A stretch of DNA of 64,000 nucleotides, taken from assembly GCF_003399625.1 (NCBI RefSeq), contig NZ_NBXA01000003.1, positions 62,001 through 126,000 on the forward strand, written 5' to 3'. The notes under the pieces are model-generated. The model did no database searches. It was not told where the DNA came from and worked only from the letters and a program-made list of their open reading frames with translations. Below, piece by piece: positions 8,826 through 17,523 of the stretch. Within the stretch, counting starts at the first letter, position 1, and every line of letters starts with the position of its first letter. This DNA is from Subtercola boreus. Its GTDB lineage: Bacteria > Actinomycetota > Actinomycetes > Actinomycetales > Microbacteriaceae. Made by a program: the position numbers and the translations under genes.

Positions 8826-9971
8826 ATGCCGCCTGCAGAGCCCATGTTCGGGGACGACGAGCGATGGTTGCGCGCGCACGGTCTCCCGGCCTTCGTGGTA
8901 CGGCACAGACGGGCGTCACAGCTGGTTGCACGAACCGCCCCGTTCATCCTGCTGCTGAGCTCCGCCGACCTCGGGGCGTGGATGATCGACCACGCGACGG
9001 TCAGCCTCAACTCTTCCTCGCCGCTCGCGGGCCTCGGCGCCCTCCTGCTGACCGGCCTCGGCCTCATCGTGCTGCTGCTCACGCCGATCGCCGCGTTCCT
9101 CCGCTCCGGCGCCTGGCTCCGTTCTGCGCCGCGCGGGATGACCGTGGCGGGCTGGATGCTCCTCACCTACTACGTTGCGGTTGCCCCGTGGCTCGCCGGG
9201 CATCCACCAGCCGCCGGCAGCAGCCCACCGGAGGGCACGGGAGCACTGCTCGGCACCGCACGCGCCGCGATCACGGCAGGGCTCTCCCTGGCGGCCACCG
9301 GGCTCGGTCTCGGGTCTCTCGCGAGCTGGTCGCTGCGGTCGGCGATCCGGCAGTTCAAGGCCCTGGGTGAATTGACGACACGCGCCCTGCCCCTGCTGAT
9401 GCTCGTCGTCGTGGTGTCGTTCTTCTCCCGCACGCTCTGGGAGGTGACCAATGCCATGTCCCCGGAGCGACTGGCGGGCGTCGTCGCCTTCTTCGTCGCG
9501 CTCGGGCTCATCTTCATCGTTCCCGTCACCCGCCGGGAGACGGTCGGGCTCGAGAACGCCGGCCCGCCGCTCAGCCGCCTCGAACAGCTCAACGTGACCA
9601 CCGTGCTCGTGCTCGCGCAGGGCTTCCAGGTGGCCGTCTTCTCGGGCCTCGTCTGCCTCTTTCTCACCGCGCTCGGCCAGATCGCCTTCAGCGGCGCTGT
9701 GCTCGACGCCTGGCTCGGGCCGGGGCGGGAGCAGCTCGAGGTGGCCGGGATCCGGTTTCCCGTGGATGCCGCACTCGTCAAGACGGCCGTCTTCCTGAGC
9801 TGCGTGTCGTCGCTGAACTTCCTCATCTCAGCGACCACGACGGCCTCCTACCGTTCGGCGTTCTACGACCCGCTCTTCGAGGATGCTCGGCAGGCGTTGG
9901 AGGTGCGTGCAGCCCACCTCGCGCCGGCGGGCCGGAAAACCGGGCCAGAGATCGTTGTGGAGTGGGAATAA
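8826..9971 (+). CDS. Integral membrane protein of unknown function
   Basis: A 381-residue polytopic protein with about eight predicted helices. Clear ones are APFILLLSSADLGAWMI, GLGALLLTGLGLIVLLL, GWMLLTYYVAVAPWLAG, a segment near LPLLMLVVVVSFFSRTLWEV, VVAFFVALGLIFIVPV, VTTVLVLAQGFQVAVFSGLVC and ALVKTAVFLSCVSSLNFLIS. The start is ATG 8826, with GGAG 5 bases upstream. Longer in-frame extension to the left lacks a ribosome-binding site and would overlap the divergent promoter. I recognise no domain. It lies 42 bases before a KimA-like permease on the same strand and may be co-transcribed with it. Confidence 0.8.
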   Translation: MPPAEPMFGDDERWLRAHGLPAFVVRHRRASQLVARTAPFILLLSSADLGAWMIDHATVSLNSSSPLAGLGALLLTGLGLIVLLLTPIAAFLRSGAWLRSAPRGMTVAGWMLLTYYVAVAPWLAGHPPAAGSSPPEGTGALLGTARAAITAGLSLAATGLGLGSLASWSLRSAIRQFKALGELTTRALPLLMLVVVVSFFSRTLWEVTNAMSPERLAGVVAFFVALGLIFIVPVTRRETVGLENAGPPLSRLEQLNVTTVLVLAQGFQVAVFSGLVCLFLTALGQIAFSGAVLDAWLGPGREQLEVAGIRFPVDAALVKTAVFLSCVSSLNFLISATTTASYRSAFYDPLFEDARQALEVRAAHLAPAGRKTGPEIVVEWE

Positions 9972-10013
9972 AAGCGATTCCCGTGCAGTTTGAGACGCCT
10001 AATCTGAGGTGTA

Positions 10014-12209
10014 GTGTCGTCACTCGTGACCAACGAACCCAAGTCGGCGAAGCGCTGGATAATCGGGGATCCGCTACCCAGCCACAAGCTCGAGGGCCAG
10101 CTCCTGCCGAAGCGTCTGGCACTGCCGATCTTCGCGAGCGACCCGCTGTCGAGCGTCGCCTACGCCCCGCAGGAACTCTTGATGATCCTGCTGATCGGCG
10201 GGCTCGCGTTCTTCTCCTTCGCCCCCTGGGTCGCCGCGGCCGTGGTGCTGCTGCTGGTCGTCGTGGTTGCGTCGTACCGGCAGCTCGTGAAGGCCTACCC
10301 CTCGGGCGGCGGCGACTACGAGGTCGCACACAAGAATCTCGGCGAGAAGGCCGGCCTGGTGGTCGCCTCCGCCCTGCTAGTCGACTACGTGCTGACGGTG
10401 GCCGTCTCCGTCGCCAGTGGCGTCGACAACATCATCTCGGCCATCCCCGAGCTCAACGGCTTCCGGGTCGAACTGGCCATCTTCTTCGTGATCCTGCTCG
10501 CCGCTGTGAACCTCCGCGGGGTTCGCGAGTCGAGCAAGGCCTTTGCCATCCCCACCTATGTCTTCGTCGGCAGCGTGCTCGTCATGATCGTGGTCGGGCT
10601 CAGCCGCACGGCCCTCGGCGGAGCTCCGGTCGCCGAATCGGCTGACTACGCGGTGAAGGCCGAAGGCCTGGGGCAGGTGGCGGTCATCCTGCTGCTGCTG
10701 CGGGCGTTCTCCAGTGGATGCTCGGCCCTCACCGGCGTCGAGGCGATCGCGAACGGCGTGCCCGCCTTCCGCCGCCCCAAGATCCAGAACGCCCAGCGCA
10801 CGCTGGTGCTGATGGGCAGCATCGCGATCGTGCTGTTCGCCGGCCTGATCACCCTCGCGCTGATCTCGGGTGTGCACTACGCCGAGAACAGCTGTGACCT
10901 GATCGGGTTCGCGAACTGCGAGTCCACGCCGCAACGGAGTCTCATGGCGCAGGTCGCCGCCTCCGTGTTCGGCAACAACTCCGTTCCCTTCTTCATCATC
11001 CAGGCCGCCACCGCCGCGGTGCTGCTGTTGGCCGCGAACACCGCCTTCAACGGGTTCCCTCTGCTCGGATCCGTGCTCGCGAAGGACTCCTACGCACCGA
11101 AGGCCATGCTCACGCGCGGCGACCGGCTCGTGTTCTCGAACGGCATGATCCTGCTGGCGCTGGCTGCGGCCGCGATCCTGCTCGTCTACCAGGCGTCCCT
11201 GACCCAGCTCATCCAGCTGTACATCATCGGCGTCTTCGTCTCGTTCACCCTCGGGCAGACCGGGATGATCGTGCACTGGATCAAGCTTCTCCGAAGTGGA
11301 GCACCCGACCGGGGCGCGACCATCCGGAGCCTCACCATCAACTCGTTCGGTGCCCTCCTCACGGGCGTGGTGCTGATCGTCGTGACGATCACCAAGTTCA
11401 CCCACGGCGCGTGGCTGGTGTTCGTCATCATGCCGATCCTGTACATGTTCATGCTCGGCATCAACCGGTACTACCGCGACGTGAACAAGGAGATCGAGGT
11501 CGACCCGGTCACCACCTTCGGTGCGAAGGGCGACCATGCGATCGTACTGGTCGGCCGCATGCAGAAGCCGGTGCTGAAGGCGCTCGACTACGCGATCGCG
11601 GCCCGCCACGCCTCGCTCGAGGCGGTGCACATCTCGATCGACGAGGAGCAGACCGCCCAGCTCGAACGGGACTGGTCCGGCCAGAACATCGCCGTGCCGC
11701 TTCACATCATCGAGTCTCCGTACCGCGATGTCGCCGAACCGCTCTGCGCCTACATCAAGAAGCACCGCCTGGCCCATGGCGCCGAGGTCGTGACCGTGTA
11801 CACGCCGATCTACATCGTGGGCCACTGGTGGGAGAGCCTCCTCCACAACCACAAGGCCCGGCGTCTCAACAAGCGCCTCATGCTCGTGCACGGAGTGACG
11901 ATCTCGCTGGTGCCGTGGCTCCTCGACTCGAGCGAGCTCATCTACGGTCGCCGCTCGCGCCCCGTGCCCGGCCAGGAGCGGCGTGGAGACCCGATGCGGC
12001 CCATCGTGCGCGCCCACACACCGACCGTGCATGACGGTGCCCCGTCGCATCCGGCAGCGACCCACTCGGGTTTTCCGGGCGACGGATCCCCTTCGGCAGC
12101 CGGCTTCATCGCCGACGCCGGTTCAGCGGAACAGCCTCTGGCGGTGCCCGCCGGACGGTCGGGTCGTGACGCCAGGCGCCAGGCCGCCCGCGACGCCGCA
12201 GACGAGTAG
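10014..12209 (+). CDS. APC-superfamily permease resembling potassium importer KimA
   Basis: A 731-residue transporter with about twelve helices (residues ~35-490) and a cytoplasmic C-terminal domain. Signature stretches SDPLSSVAYAPQE, AYPSGGGDYEVAHKNLGE, LLVDYVLTVAVSV and AFSSGCSALTGVEAI closely match Bacillus subtilis KimA (YdaO), a high-affinity potassium-proton symporter. The C-terminal region (GDHAIVLVGRMQKPVLKALDYA onward) looks like a universal-stress-type nucleotide fold, where KimA proteins bind c-di-AMP. The start is GTG 10014, with GAGGT upstream; GTG 10026 is an alternative. A tail of about 90 hydrophilic residues follows the domain. Potassium uptake is inferred; a generic amino-acid permease is the other possibility. 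Confidence 0.82.
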   Translation: MSSLVTNEPKSAKRWIIGDPLPSHKLEGQLLPKRLALPIFASDPLSSVAYAPQELLMILLIGGLAFFSFAPWVAAAVVLLLVVVVASYRQLVKAYPSGGGDYEVAHKNLGEKAGLVVASALLVDYVLTVAVSVASGVDNIISAIPELNGFRVELAIFFVILLAAVNLRGVRESSKAFAIPTYVFVGSVLVMIVVGLSRTALGGAPVAESADYAVKAEGLGQVAVILLLLRAFSSGCSALTGVEAIANGVPAFRRPKIQNAQRTLVLMGSIAIVLFAGLITLALISGVHYAENSCDLIGFANCESTPQRSLMAQVAASVFGNNSVPFFIIQAATAAVLLLAANTAFNGFPLLGSVLAKDSYAPKAMLTRGDRLVFSNGMILLALAAAAILLVYQASLTQLIQLYIIGVFVSFTLGQTGMIVHWIKLLRSGAPDRGATIRSLTINSFGALLTGVVLIVVTITKFTHGAWLVFVIMPILYMFMLGINRYYRDVNKEIEVDPVTTFGAKGDHAIVLVGRMQKPVLKALDYAIAARHASLEAVHISIDEEQTAQLERDWSGQNIAVPLHIIESPYRDVAEPLCAYIKKHRLAHGAEVVTVYTPIYIVGHWWESLLHNHKARRLNKRLMLVHGVTISLVPWLLDSSELIYGRRSRPVPGQERRGDPMRPIVRAHTPTVHDGAPSHPAATHSGFPGDGSPSAAGFIADAGSAEQPLAVPAGRSGRDARRQAARDAADE

Positions 12210-12322
12210 CCGCACACAGAAGAACCCCCGGCGCTACATGCTAAACTCACGTGTAGTTTTTCTTGTATTCAACTCATCCGGGTGGCGTTCATCCCCCGGC
12301 CCGAAAGGTGAGGGGGTCACGC

Positions 12323-12565
12323 ATGGGGCGCGGCCGTCAAAAAGCTAAGCACACCAAGGTTGCGCGCGAGCTGAAGTATTTCAGCCCCGACACCAATTAC
12401 AGTGCACTCGAGCGCGAGTTGGGCACACACTCCGAACCCGATTTCGCTGCGCTCGCGGCGAAGTACGACGTGGCAGACAGCGACGACGAGGCCGACGACG
12501 ACCTCGAGGACGATGACGACCTCGCGATCTCCTGGAACCCGGGCGACGAGCAGAGGCGCGCCTGA
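12323..12565 (+). CDS. DUF3073 family protein
   Basis: An 80-residue acidic protein. A basic N-terminus (MGRGRQKAKHTKVARELKYF) and the SPDTNYSALERELG segment identify DUF3073, a family found in actinobacteria. The C-terminal half is strongly acidic (DSDDEADDDLEDDDDL). The start is ATG 12323, with AGGTGAGGGGG upstream. Function is unknown. The charge-split, disordered character suggests a nucleic-acid or protein-binding adaptor, but that is a guess. Confidence 0.88.
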   Translation: MGRGRQKAKHTKVARELKYFSPDTNYSALERELGTHSEPDFAALAAKYDVADSDDEADDDLEDDDDLAISWNPGDEQRRA

Positions 12566-12641
12566 TTCAGGCCATTCGGGGCGCCGTGGAGCATCCGGGC
12601 CTCGCACCGCGCCTGAGCTGAATTGCGCGCGGGCGGTGCCG

Positions 12642-13040
<399 letters not shown>

Positions 13041-13105
13041 TCCTCTATTGTCGCCCACTGTCGCGGCGGCGACTCCCACCGGCCGCAGACACACCACCCG
13101 GCCGA

Positions 13106-13501
13106 CTACGGCAGCGCGACGGGCACGTATCCGCGCAGATCGGCCCGCTGGCCGGAGGCGTGGATGTCGCCCCTCTCCACCCCGGTCTCCCAGGCCAGGT
13201 CGCCGGTGGCGAGTGCCACCCAGGTCGAGGCATCCATCTCGACGACATTCGGCGGGGTTCCGCGGGTGTGCCCGGGGCCCTCGATGCACTGGATGGCGCC
13301 GAACGGCGGAACCCGCACCTCGACGGTGTTGCCCCTGGCGCGTTCCGACAGCACCTGGAGCGAGTAGCGCACCGCCATGGCGAGCACGGGTCGAGGCAGC
13401 AGCGAGGTGAGAGCCGCCTGGTCTGGCGCCGATCGAACAGCCGACCGGGCGTCGCGGAGGGCGGCGGCCCCCTCAGCGTCGAGGATTCGTGCGCGGGCCA
13501 T
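13106..13501 (-). CDS. Sterol-carrier-like (SCP2) family protein
   Basis: A 131-residue cytoplasmic protein of the actinobacterial sterol carrier family. Characteristic segments are RYSLQVLSERARGNTVEVRVPPFGAIQC and PNVVEMDASTWVALATGDLAWE, the latter being the SCP2-fold beta-helix region. This family is commonly found near purine genes in actinobacteria, as here (purDC begins 436 bases away). A lipid-binding role is suggested by the fold only. The start is ATG 13501. The gene is transcribed away from purDC. Confidence 0.82.
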   Translation of the reverse strand: MARARILDAEGAAALRDARSAVRSAPDQAALTSLLPRPVLAMAVRYSLQVLSERARGNTVEVRVPPFGAIQCIEGPGHTRGTPPNVVEMDASTWVALATGDLAWETGVERGDIHASGQRADLRGYVPVALP

Positions 13502-13680
13502 TCACCAAGGCTACCCGCGGGCGGGGTTCGCGGGGCAGCCGATGGGGGGAGACCTGCTGCCCCGCGAAGTGGCTTCGTGCGACCGACCGCAGGGGGGATG
13601 CGATCGGCCGCACGAAGAGGGTTCGCGCGCCGGGCGGGCCAGCCGGGGGGAGGTGGGACCCGACGCGCGAAGTCTGTGGT

Positions 13681-13744
13681 GTTGAGTTGTGCTGGTGTTG
13701 AGGTGTGCTGGTGTTGAGGTGTGCTGGTGTTGAGTTGTGGCGGG
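13681..13744. repeat. Four 16-bp tandem repeats
   Basis: Units start at 13681, 13697, 13713 and 13729, with consensus GTTGAGKTGTGCTGGT. The second and third are identical; the fourth degenerates after 12 bases. No spacer-repeat alternation is present, so this is not CRISPR. Confidence 0.85.
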
Positions 13745-13924
13745 TGCCGAGTTGTAGCTGGTGCTGCGTTTTCGTGTGACGGGCAGCTAGGGGGGATACC
13801 ACCCGCCACACGAGTGTGCGATACCTCAAACAGCACCTCACATAGAGAAGAGAGTGCCCACCGGTCATTCCATTACGCGGACTTCGCAAAATTCTTCAAA
13901 ACTTTTCGGATACCCCCGCCGCCC

Positions 13925-13930
13925 TAGAAT
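13925..13930 (+). promoter_or_regulatory. -10 box of the leaderless purDC promoter
   Basis: TAGAAT lies exactly 6 bases before GTG 13937, and no ribosome-binding site is present. Transcription should therefore start at or next to the start codon. Confidence 0.65.
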
Positions 13931-13936
13931 CGTCGA

Positions 13937-16192
13937 GTGAAGATTCTCGTTCTCGGTTCCGGTGCTCGCGAGCACGCCATCGTCACCTCCCTGCTCAGAG
14001 AGACCACCTCCGCCGGCTCTCCCGCGCACGAGATCGTCGTGGCGCCGGGCAACGCCGGCATCGCAGCCGTCGTCCAGACGGCAGACCTCGACCCGAACGA
14101 TCCCGAGGCTGTCGCGAACTTCGCGATCGAGCGCGACATCCAACTCGTGGTGATCGGACCGGAGGCACCCCTCGTGGCCGGGGTCGCCGACGCGCTCCGC
14201 ACCCGCGGCATCCCTGTTTTCGGCCCGTCGAGCGCTGCAGCGGCCCTCGAAGGCAGCAAGACCTTCGCCAAGCGCATCATGGATGAAGCGGGGGTGCCCA
14301 CCGGCCGCGCCCGCCGCGCCGCGACCACCGCGGAGATCGAGACCGCCCTCGACGAATTCGGTGCCCCCTGGGTGGTCAAGGCCGACGGCCTCGCTGCCGG
14401 CAAGGGAGTGCTCGTCACGAGCGATCGCGACGCCGCGCTCGCCCACGCCACCGGCTGGCTCGCCCACGGCGACATCCTCTTCGAGGAGTTCCTCGACGGC
14501 CCCGAGGTGTCGCTCTTCTTCGTGAGCGACGGGCACACCGTGCTGCCCCTCTCCCCCGCGCAGGACTACAAGCGCCTGGCCGACGGCGACGAAGGCCCGA
14601 ACACCGGCGGAATGGGTGCCTACTCCCCCCTGCCCTGGCTCGACGACGAGTTCGAGAGCGAAGAGGCGTTCGTCGACGAGGTGCTCGTCTCCATCGCGCT
14701 TCCGACGGTGCGCCGACTCGCCCACGAGGGAACACCGTTCATCGGCCTGTTGTACTGCGGACTCATCCTCACCGCCTCCGGCATCCGCGTGATCGAGTTC
14801 AACGCGCGATTCGGCGACCCCGAGACGCAGGTGGTGCTGCCGCGCCTCACCAGCCCCCTCAGCGACCTGCTCTTCGCGAGTGCGACGGGAACGCTCGCCG
14901 ACCAGCCGCAGCCCACGTTCTCGACCGCGAGCGCCGTCACGGTGGTGCTGGCGAGCGAGAACTACCCCGAGCATCCGGTGACCGGCCGAGTGCTGACCGG
15001 AGTCGACGACGCCGACCGGATCGAGGGCGTGCACGTCACGCACGCCGCCACGGCACTGTCGGGCGGCCGGCTGGTCGCGACCGGAGGCCGGGTGCTGAGC
15101 GTCGTCGCGACGGGCAACGGTTTCGGCGAGGCGCGGGAGCGCGCCTACCGCGCGCTGTCGCTGATCCAGCTCGACGGTGGCCAGTTCCGCAGCGACATCG
15201 CGCTCCGCGTCGACGAGACGGCCGCAGGGGCCGGCGACAGGGCCGGAGCGGGTAACGGGGCCGGCACGGGCGACGAAGCCGACGTGCCCGGGGCCGAGCA
15301 GCAGCTCGCTCCCCTGGCCGGCTGGCGCCACGTGTACTCGGGCAAGGTACGGGACCTCTACGTTCCGGCTTCGGCCGCGTCTGTGGATGACGCCGCCGCC
15401 CTCCTGGTGGTGGCAAGCGACCGGGTGAGCGCCTTCGACGTGGTGCTCGAGCCGGGCATCCCCGCCAAGGGCGAGCTTCTGACGTCGCTCAGCCGCTGGT
15501 GGTTCGACAGGCTCGGCGGGTTTCCGAACCACCTCGTCGACGAGGCAGCGGCCGAGGCGCGCGGCGTACCGGCCGTGCCCGAATCTGTGCGCGACCGCGC
15601 CATGCTGGTGAAGCCGCTCGACATGTTCCCGATCGAATGCGTCGTGCGGGGATACCTCTCAGGCAGTGGCTGGATCGAGTACCAGGCCTCGCAGAGCGTC
15701 TGCGGGGTACCGCTGCCGGCCGGGCTGGTCGACGGCGACCGTCTCCCGCTGCCGATCTACACGCCCGCGTTCAAGGCCGAGCTCGGCGACCACGACGAGA
15801 ACATCACGTACGAGCGCACCGCTGAGCTGGTCGGCCCCGAGATCGCGGAGGCGCTCCGCGGGCTCTCGCTCGCGATCTACGCCCGCGCCGCTGAGATCGC
15901 CGAAGATCGGGGGATCATCCTCGCGGACACGAAGTTCGAGTTCGGGGCCGACCGCGAGACGGGCGAGATCACCCTCGCCGACGAGGTTCTCACCAGCGAC
16001 TCCAGCCGCTACTGGGATGCCGCAGCCTACGATTCGGGCGAGCGCACGGCGAGCTTCGACAAGCAGATCGTGCGCAACTGGCTCTCCGCGAACTGGAACC
16101 GCGTGGGTACGCCCCCCGCCCTCCCCGCCGAGGTCGTCGAACGCACGTCCGCCCGCTACCGCGAGCTCATCGAACGCCTCACGGCTGCCTGA
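13937..16192 (+). CDS. purD-purC: Bifunctional GAR synthetase / SAICAR synthetase (PurD-PurC fusion)
   Basis: A 751-residue fusion of two non-consecutive purine enzymes. Residues 1 to ~423 are phosphoribosylamine-glycine ligase: KILVLGSGAREHA, ATP-grasp segments KADGLAAGKGV and EFLDGPEVSLF, and IEFNARFGDPETQ. A Gly/Ala/Asp-rich linker (~424-460) follows. Residues ~461-751 are SAICAR synthetase: YSGKVRDLY, SDRVSAFD, VRGYLSGSGW, DTKFEFG and SFDKQIVRNWL. All catalytic signatures look intact in both halves and no internal stop occurs. The start is GTG 13937, leaderless. Fusion should give equal amounts of steps 2 and 8 (bacterial numbering). It is followed by a hairpin repeat and convergent purM. 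Confidence 0.95.
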   Translation: MKILVLGSGAREHAIVTSLLRETTSAGSPAHEIVVAPGNAGIAAVVQTADLDPNDPEAVANFAIERDIQLVVIGPEAPLVAGVADALRTRGIPVFGPSSAAAALEGSKTFAKRIMDEAGVPTGRARRAATTAEIETALDEFGAPWVVKADGLAAGKGVLVTSDRDAALAHATGWLAHGDILFEEFLDGPEVSLFFVSDGHTVLPLSPAQDYKRLADGDEGPNTGGMGAYSPLPWLDDEFESEEAFVDEVLVSIALPTVRRLAHEGTPFIGLLYCGLILTASGIRVIEFNARFGDPETQVVLPRLTSPLSDLLFASATGTLADQPQPTFSTASAVTVVLASENYPEHPVTGRVLTGVDDADRIEGVHVTHAATALSGGRLVATGGRVLSVVATGNGFGEARERAYRALSLIQLDGGQFRSDIALRVDETAAGAGDRAGAGNGAGTGDEADVPGAEQQLAPLAGWRHVYSGKVRDLYVPASAASVDDAAALLVVASDRVSAFDVVLEPGIPAKGELLTSLSRWWFDRLGGFPNHLVDEAAAEARGVPAVPESVRDRAMLVKPLDMFPIECVVRGYLSGSGWIEYQASQSVCGVPLPAGLVDGDRLPLPIYTPAFKAELGDHDENITYERTAELVGPEIAEALRGLSLAIYARAAEIAEDRGIILADTKFEFGADRETGEITLADEVLTSDSSRYWDAAAYDSGERTASFDKQIVRNWLSANWNRVGTPPALPAEVVERTSARYRELIERLTAA

Positions 16193-16220
16193 CCCTCCGG
16201 GCGGAGAAGAACGCCGGAAC

Positions 16221-16280
16221 GAACGGGCACTTCGGGCCCTGTCTCGCGGGATTTTGGGGCCGGAACTGCCCACTCGATTC
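16221..16280. repeat. Interspersed hairpin repeat, copy A (degenerate left arm)
   Basis: The right arm GGGGCCGGAACTGCCCACTC (continuing GATT) matches copies at 32729, 33812 and 37096. The left arm is eroded before GGGCACTTCGGGCCC. It sits between convergent purDC and purM and may act as a bidirectional terminator. Confidence 0.75.
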
Positions 16281-16358
16281 GGAAACGATGGCGCGCGGGG
16301 CGGGGCGCGGGGGCGAGGCCGGGGGGCGCGGGGACGAGGGGGTCAGGCGGCGCGGGGG

Positions 16359-17465
16359 TCAGGCGGCGTAGGCGCCCACGAGGCGCACCGCTCCGCCGTC
16401 GACACCCTTCGCGCCCTGCTCGAAGCCCGACCCGGCGAAGTCGCGGGCGGACGTCGAGACGACACCGACCGGCCACGTGCGGATGCCGTCGGCCGCGAGC
16501 GCCGCCGCGACCGCAGAGGCCGACGACGCCGCGACCACCGCGAACATTCCGATCCCGAGGTTCCAGGTGCCCTCTGCGCTCTCCAGCGTGGTTCCGGCCC
16601 AGGCGCCGAGCACGCGGAACACGGGCAGCGGCGACCACGTCGAACGGTCCACCTCGACCCACGAACCGCGCGGCAGCACGCGCGCGAGGTTCGCCGCGAT
16701 ACCGCCACCGGTCACGTGCGACAGGGAGTGCACCGCCCCGGCGAGGGTGGGATCATCCAGAACCCGCAGCAGCGGCGAGGTGTAGAGGCGGGTCGGTTCG
16801 AGCAGGATCTCCCCCACTACTCCGCCGAGCTCGGCGGAGGTCGACGTGTACGAGATCGACGCCCCGGCGAGGATGTGCCGAACCAGGGAGAACCCGTTCG
16901 AGTGGAGCCCCGACGATTCGAGTGCCAGTACCACGTCGCCGTCGACCACGCGTTCGGGGCCGAGCAGGGCATCCGCTTCGACCGCACCGGTCGCGGCCCC
17001 CGCCACGTCGTAGTCGTCAGGCCCGAGGAGCCCCGGATGCTCGGCCGTCTCTCCCCCGACGAGCGCCGTTCCCGTGGCGGAGCAGGCGCGGGCGATGCCG
17101 GCCACGATGTCGGCGATCCGCGACGGCACCACCTTGCCGCAGGCGATGTAGTCGGTCATGAAGAGGGGGCGCGCGCCGACCACCACGATGTCGTCGACGA
17201 CCATGCCGACGAGGTCCTGCCCGATGGTGTCGTGCTTGTCGAGGGCCTGCGCGATGGCGACCTTCGTGCCGACGCCGTCGGTGGAGGTCGCGAGCAGCGG
17301 CCGACGGAACTCCCGGAGCGCCGAGACGTCGAACAGCCCCGCGAAACCGCCGAACCCACCGACCACGTTCGGCCCGTGCGTCGCCGAGACGGCGGACTTC
17401 ATCAGTTCGACCGCGAGGTCTCCGGCCCGGGTGTCGACACCGGCGGCGGCATAGCTGTTCGTCAT
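16359..17465 (-). CDS. purM: Phosphoribosylformylglycinamidine cyclo-ligase (AIR synthetase)
   Basis: A 368-residue enzyme that closes the imidazole ring of FGAM with ATP. The segments YAAAGVDTRAGDLAVELMK, LLATSTDGVGTKV, DLVGMVVDDIVVVGA, ALVGGETAEHPG and SSGLHSNGFSLVR follow the PurM family order, including the conserved DGVGTK loop. The start is ATG 17465, with AGGA 4 bases upstream and GAGAAT 7 bases upstream, so the mRNA may be leaderless. The C-terminus is Gly/Ala-rich. It is convergent with purDC, so these two purine genes are not in one operon. Confidence 0.95.
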   Translation of the reverse strand: MTNSYAAAGVDTRAGDLAVELMKSAVSATHGPNVVGGFGGFAGLFDVSALREFRRPLLATSTDGVGTKVAIAQALDKHDTIGQDLVGMVVDDIVVVGARPLFMTDYIACGKVVPSRIADIVAGIARACSATGTALVGGETAEHPGLLGPDDYDVAGAATGAVEADALLGPERVVDGDVVLALESSGLHSNGFSLVRHILAGASISYTSTSAELGGVVGEILLEPTRLYTSPLLRVLDDPTLAGAVHSLSHVTGGGIAANLARVLPRGSWVEVDRSTWSPLPVFRVLGAWAGTTLESAEGTWNLGIGMFAVVAASSASAVAAALAADGIRTWPVGVVSTSARDFAGSGFEQGAKGVDGGAVRLVGAYAA

Positions 17466-17523
17466 GCGTCCTATTCTCGCCGATCCGGCGCACTTGACGG
17501 GAACGGCGGCCCGACACGGCCGC

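Larger units (their letters stand above)
13502..13936. other. Repeat-rich intergenic region upstream of purDC
   Basis: No gene is supported here. It contains an inverted repeat with 9-base perfect arms CTTCGTGCG/CGCACGAAG (13573-13581, 13609-13617) and four 16-base tandem units (13681-13744). A second inverted repeat, GTGGCGGGT/ACCCGCCAC (13737-13745, 13801-13809), and the AT-rich purDC promoter (to 13930) follow. The low-complexity Thr/Gln/His-rich reading on the minus strand is a by-product of the tandem repeat. Confidence 0.7.

Noticed and set aside
9972-10013. c-di-AMP (ydaO) riboswitch upstream of the KimA-like gene
   Set aside because: Only 42 bases separate it from the previous gene, far too short for that riboswitch.
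10377-12065. Long minus-strand open frame antisense to the KimA-like gene
   Set aside because: Composition rich in Arg, Asp, Gly and His without family resemblance; the opposite strand codes for a well-conserved transporter.
13681-13744. CRISPR array
   Set aside because: Units are directly adjacent 16-base tandem copies without spacers, and no cas gene is nearby.
13865-15532. Long minus-strand open frame antisense to purDC
   Set aside because: Shadow of a conserved gene; no domain recognised.
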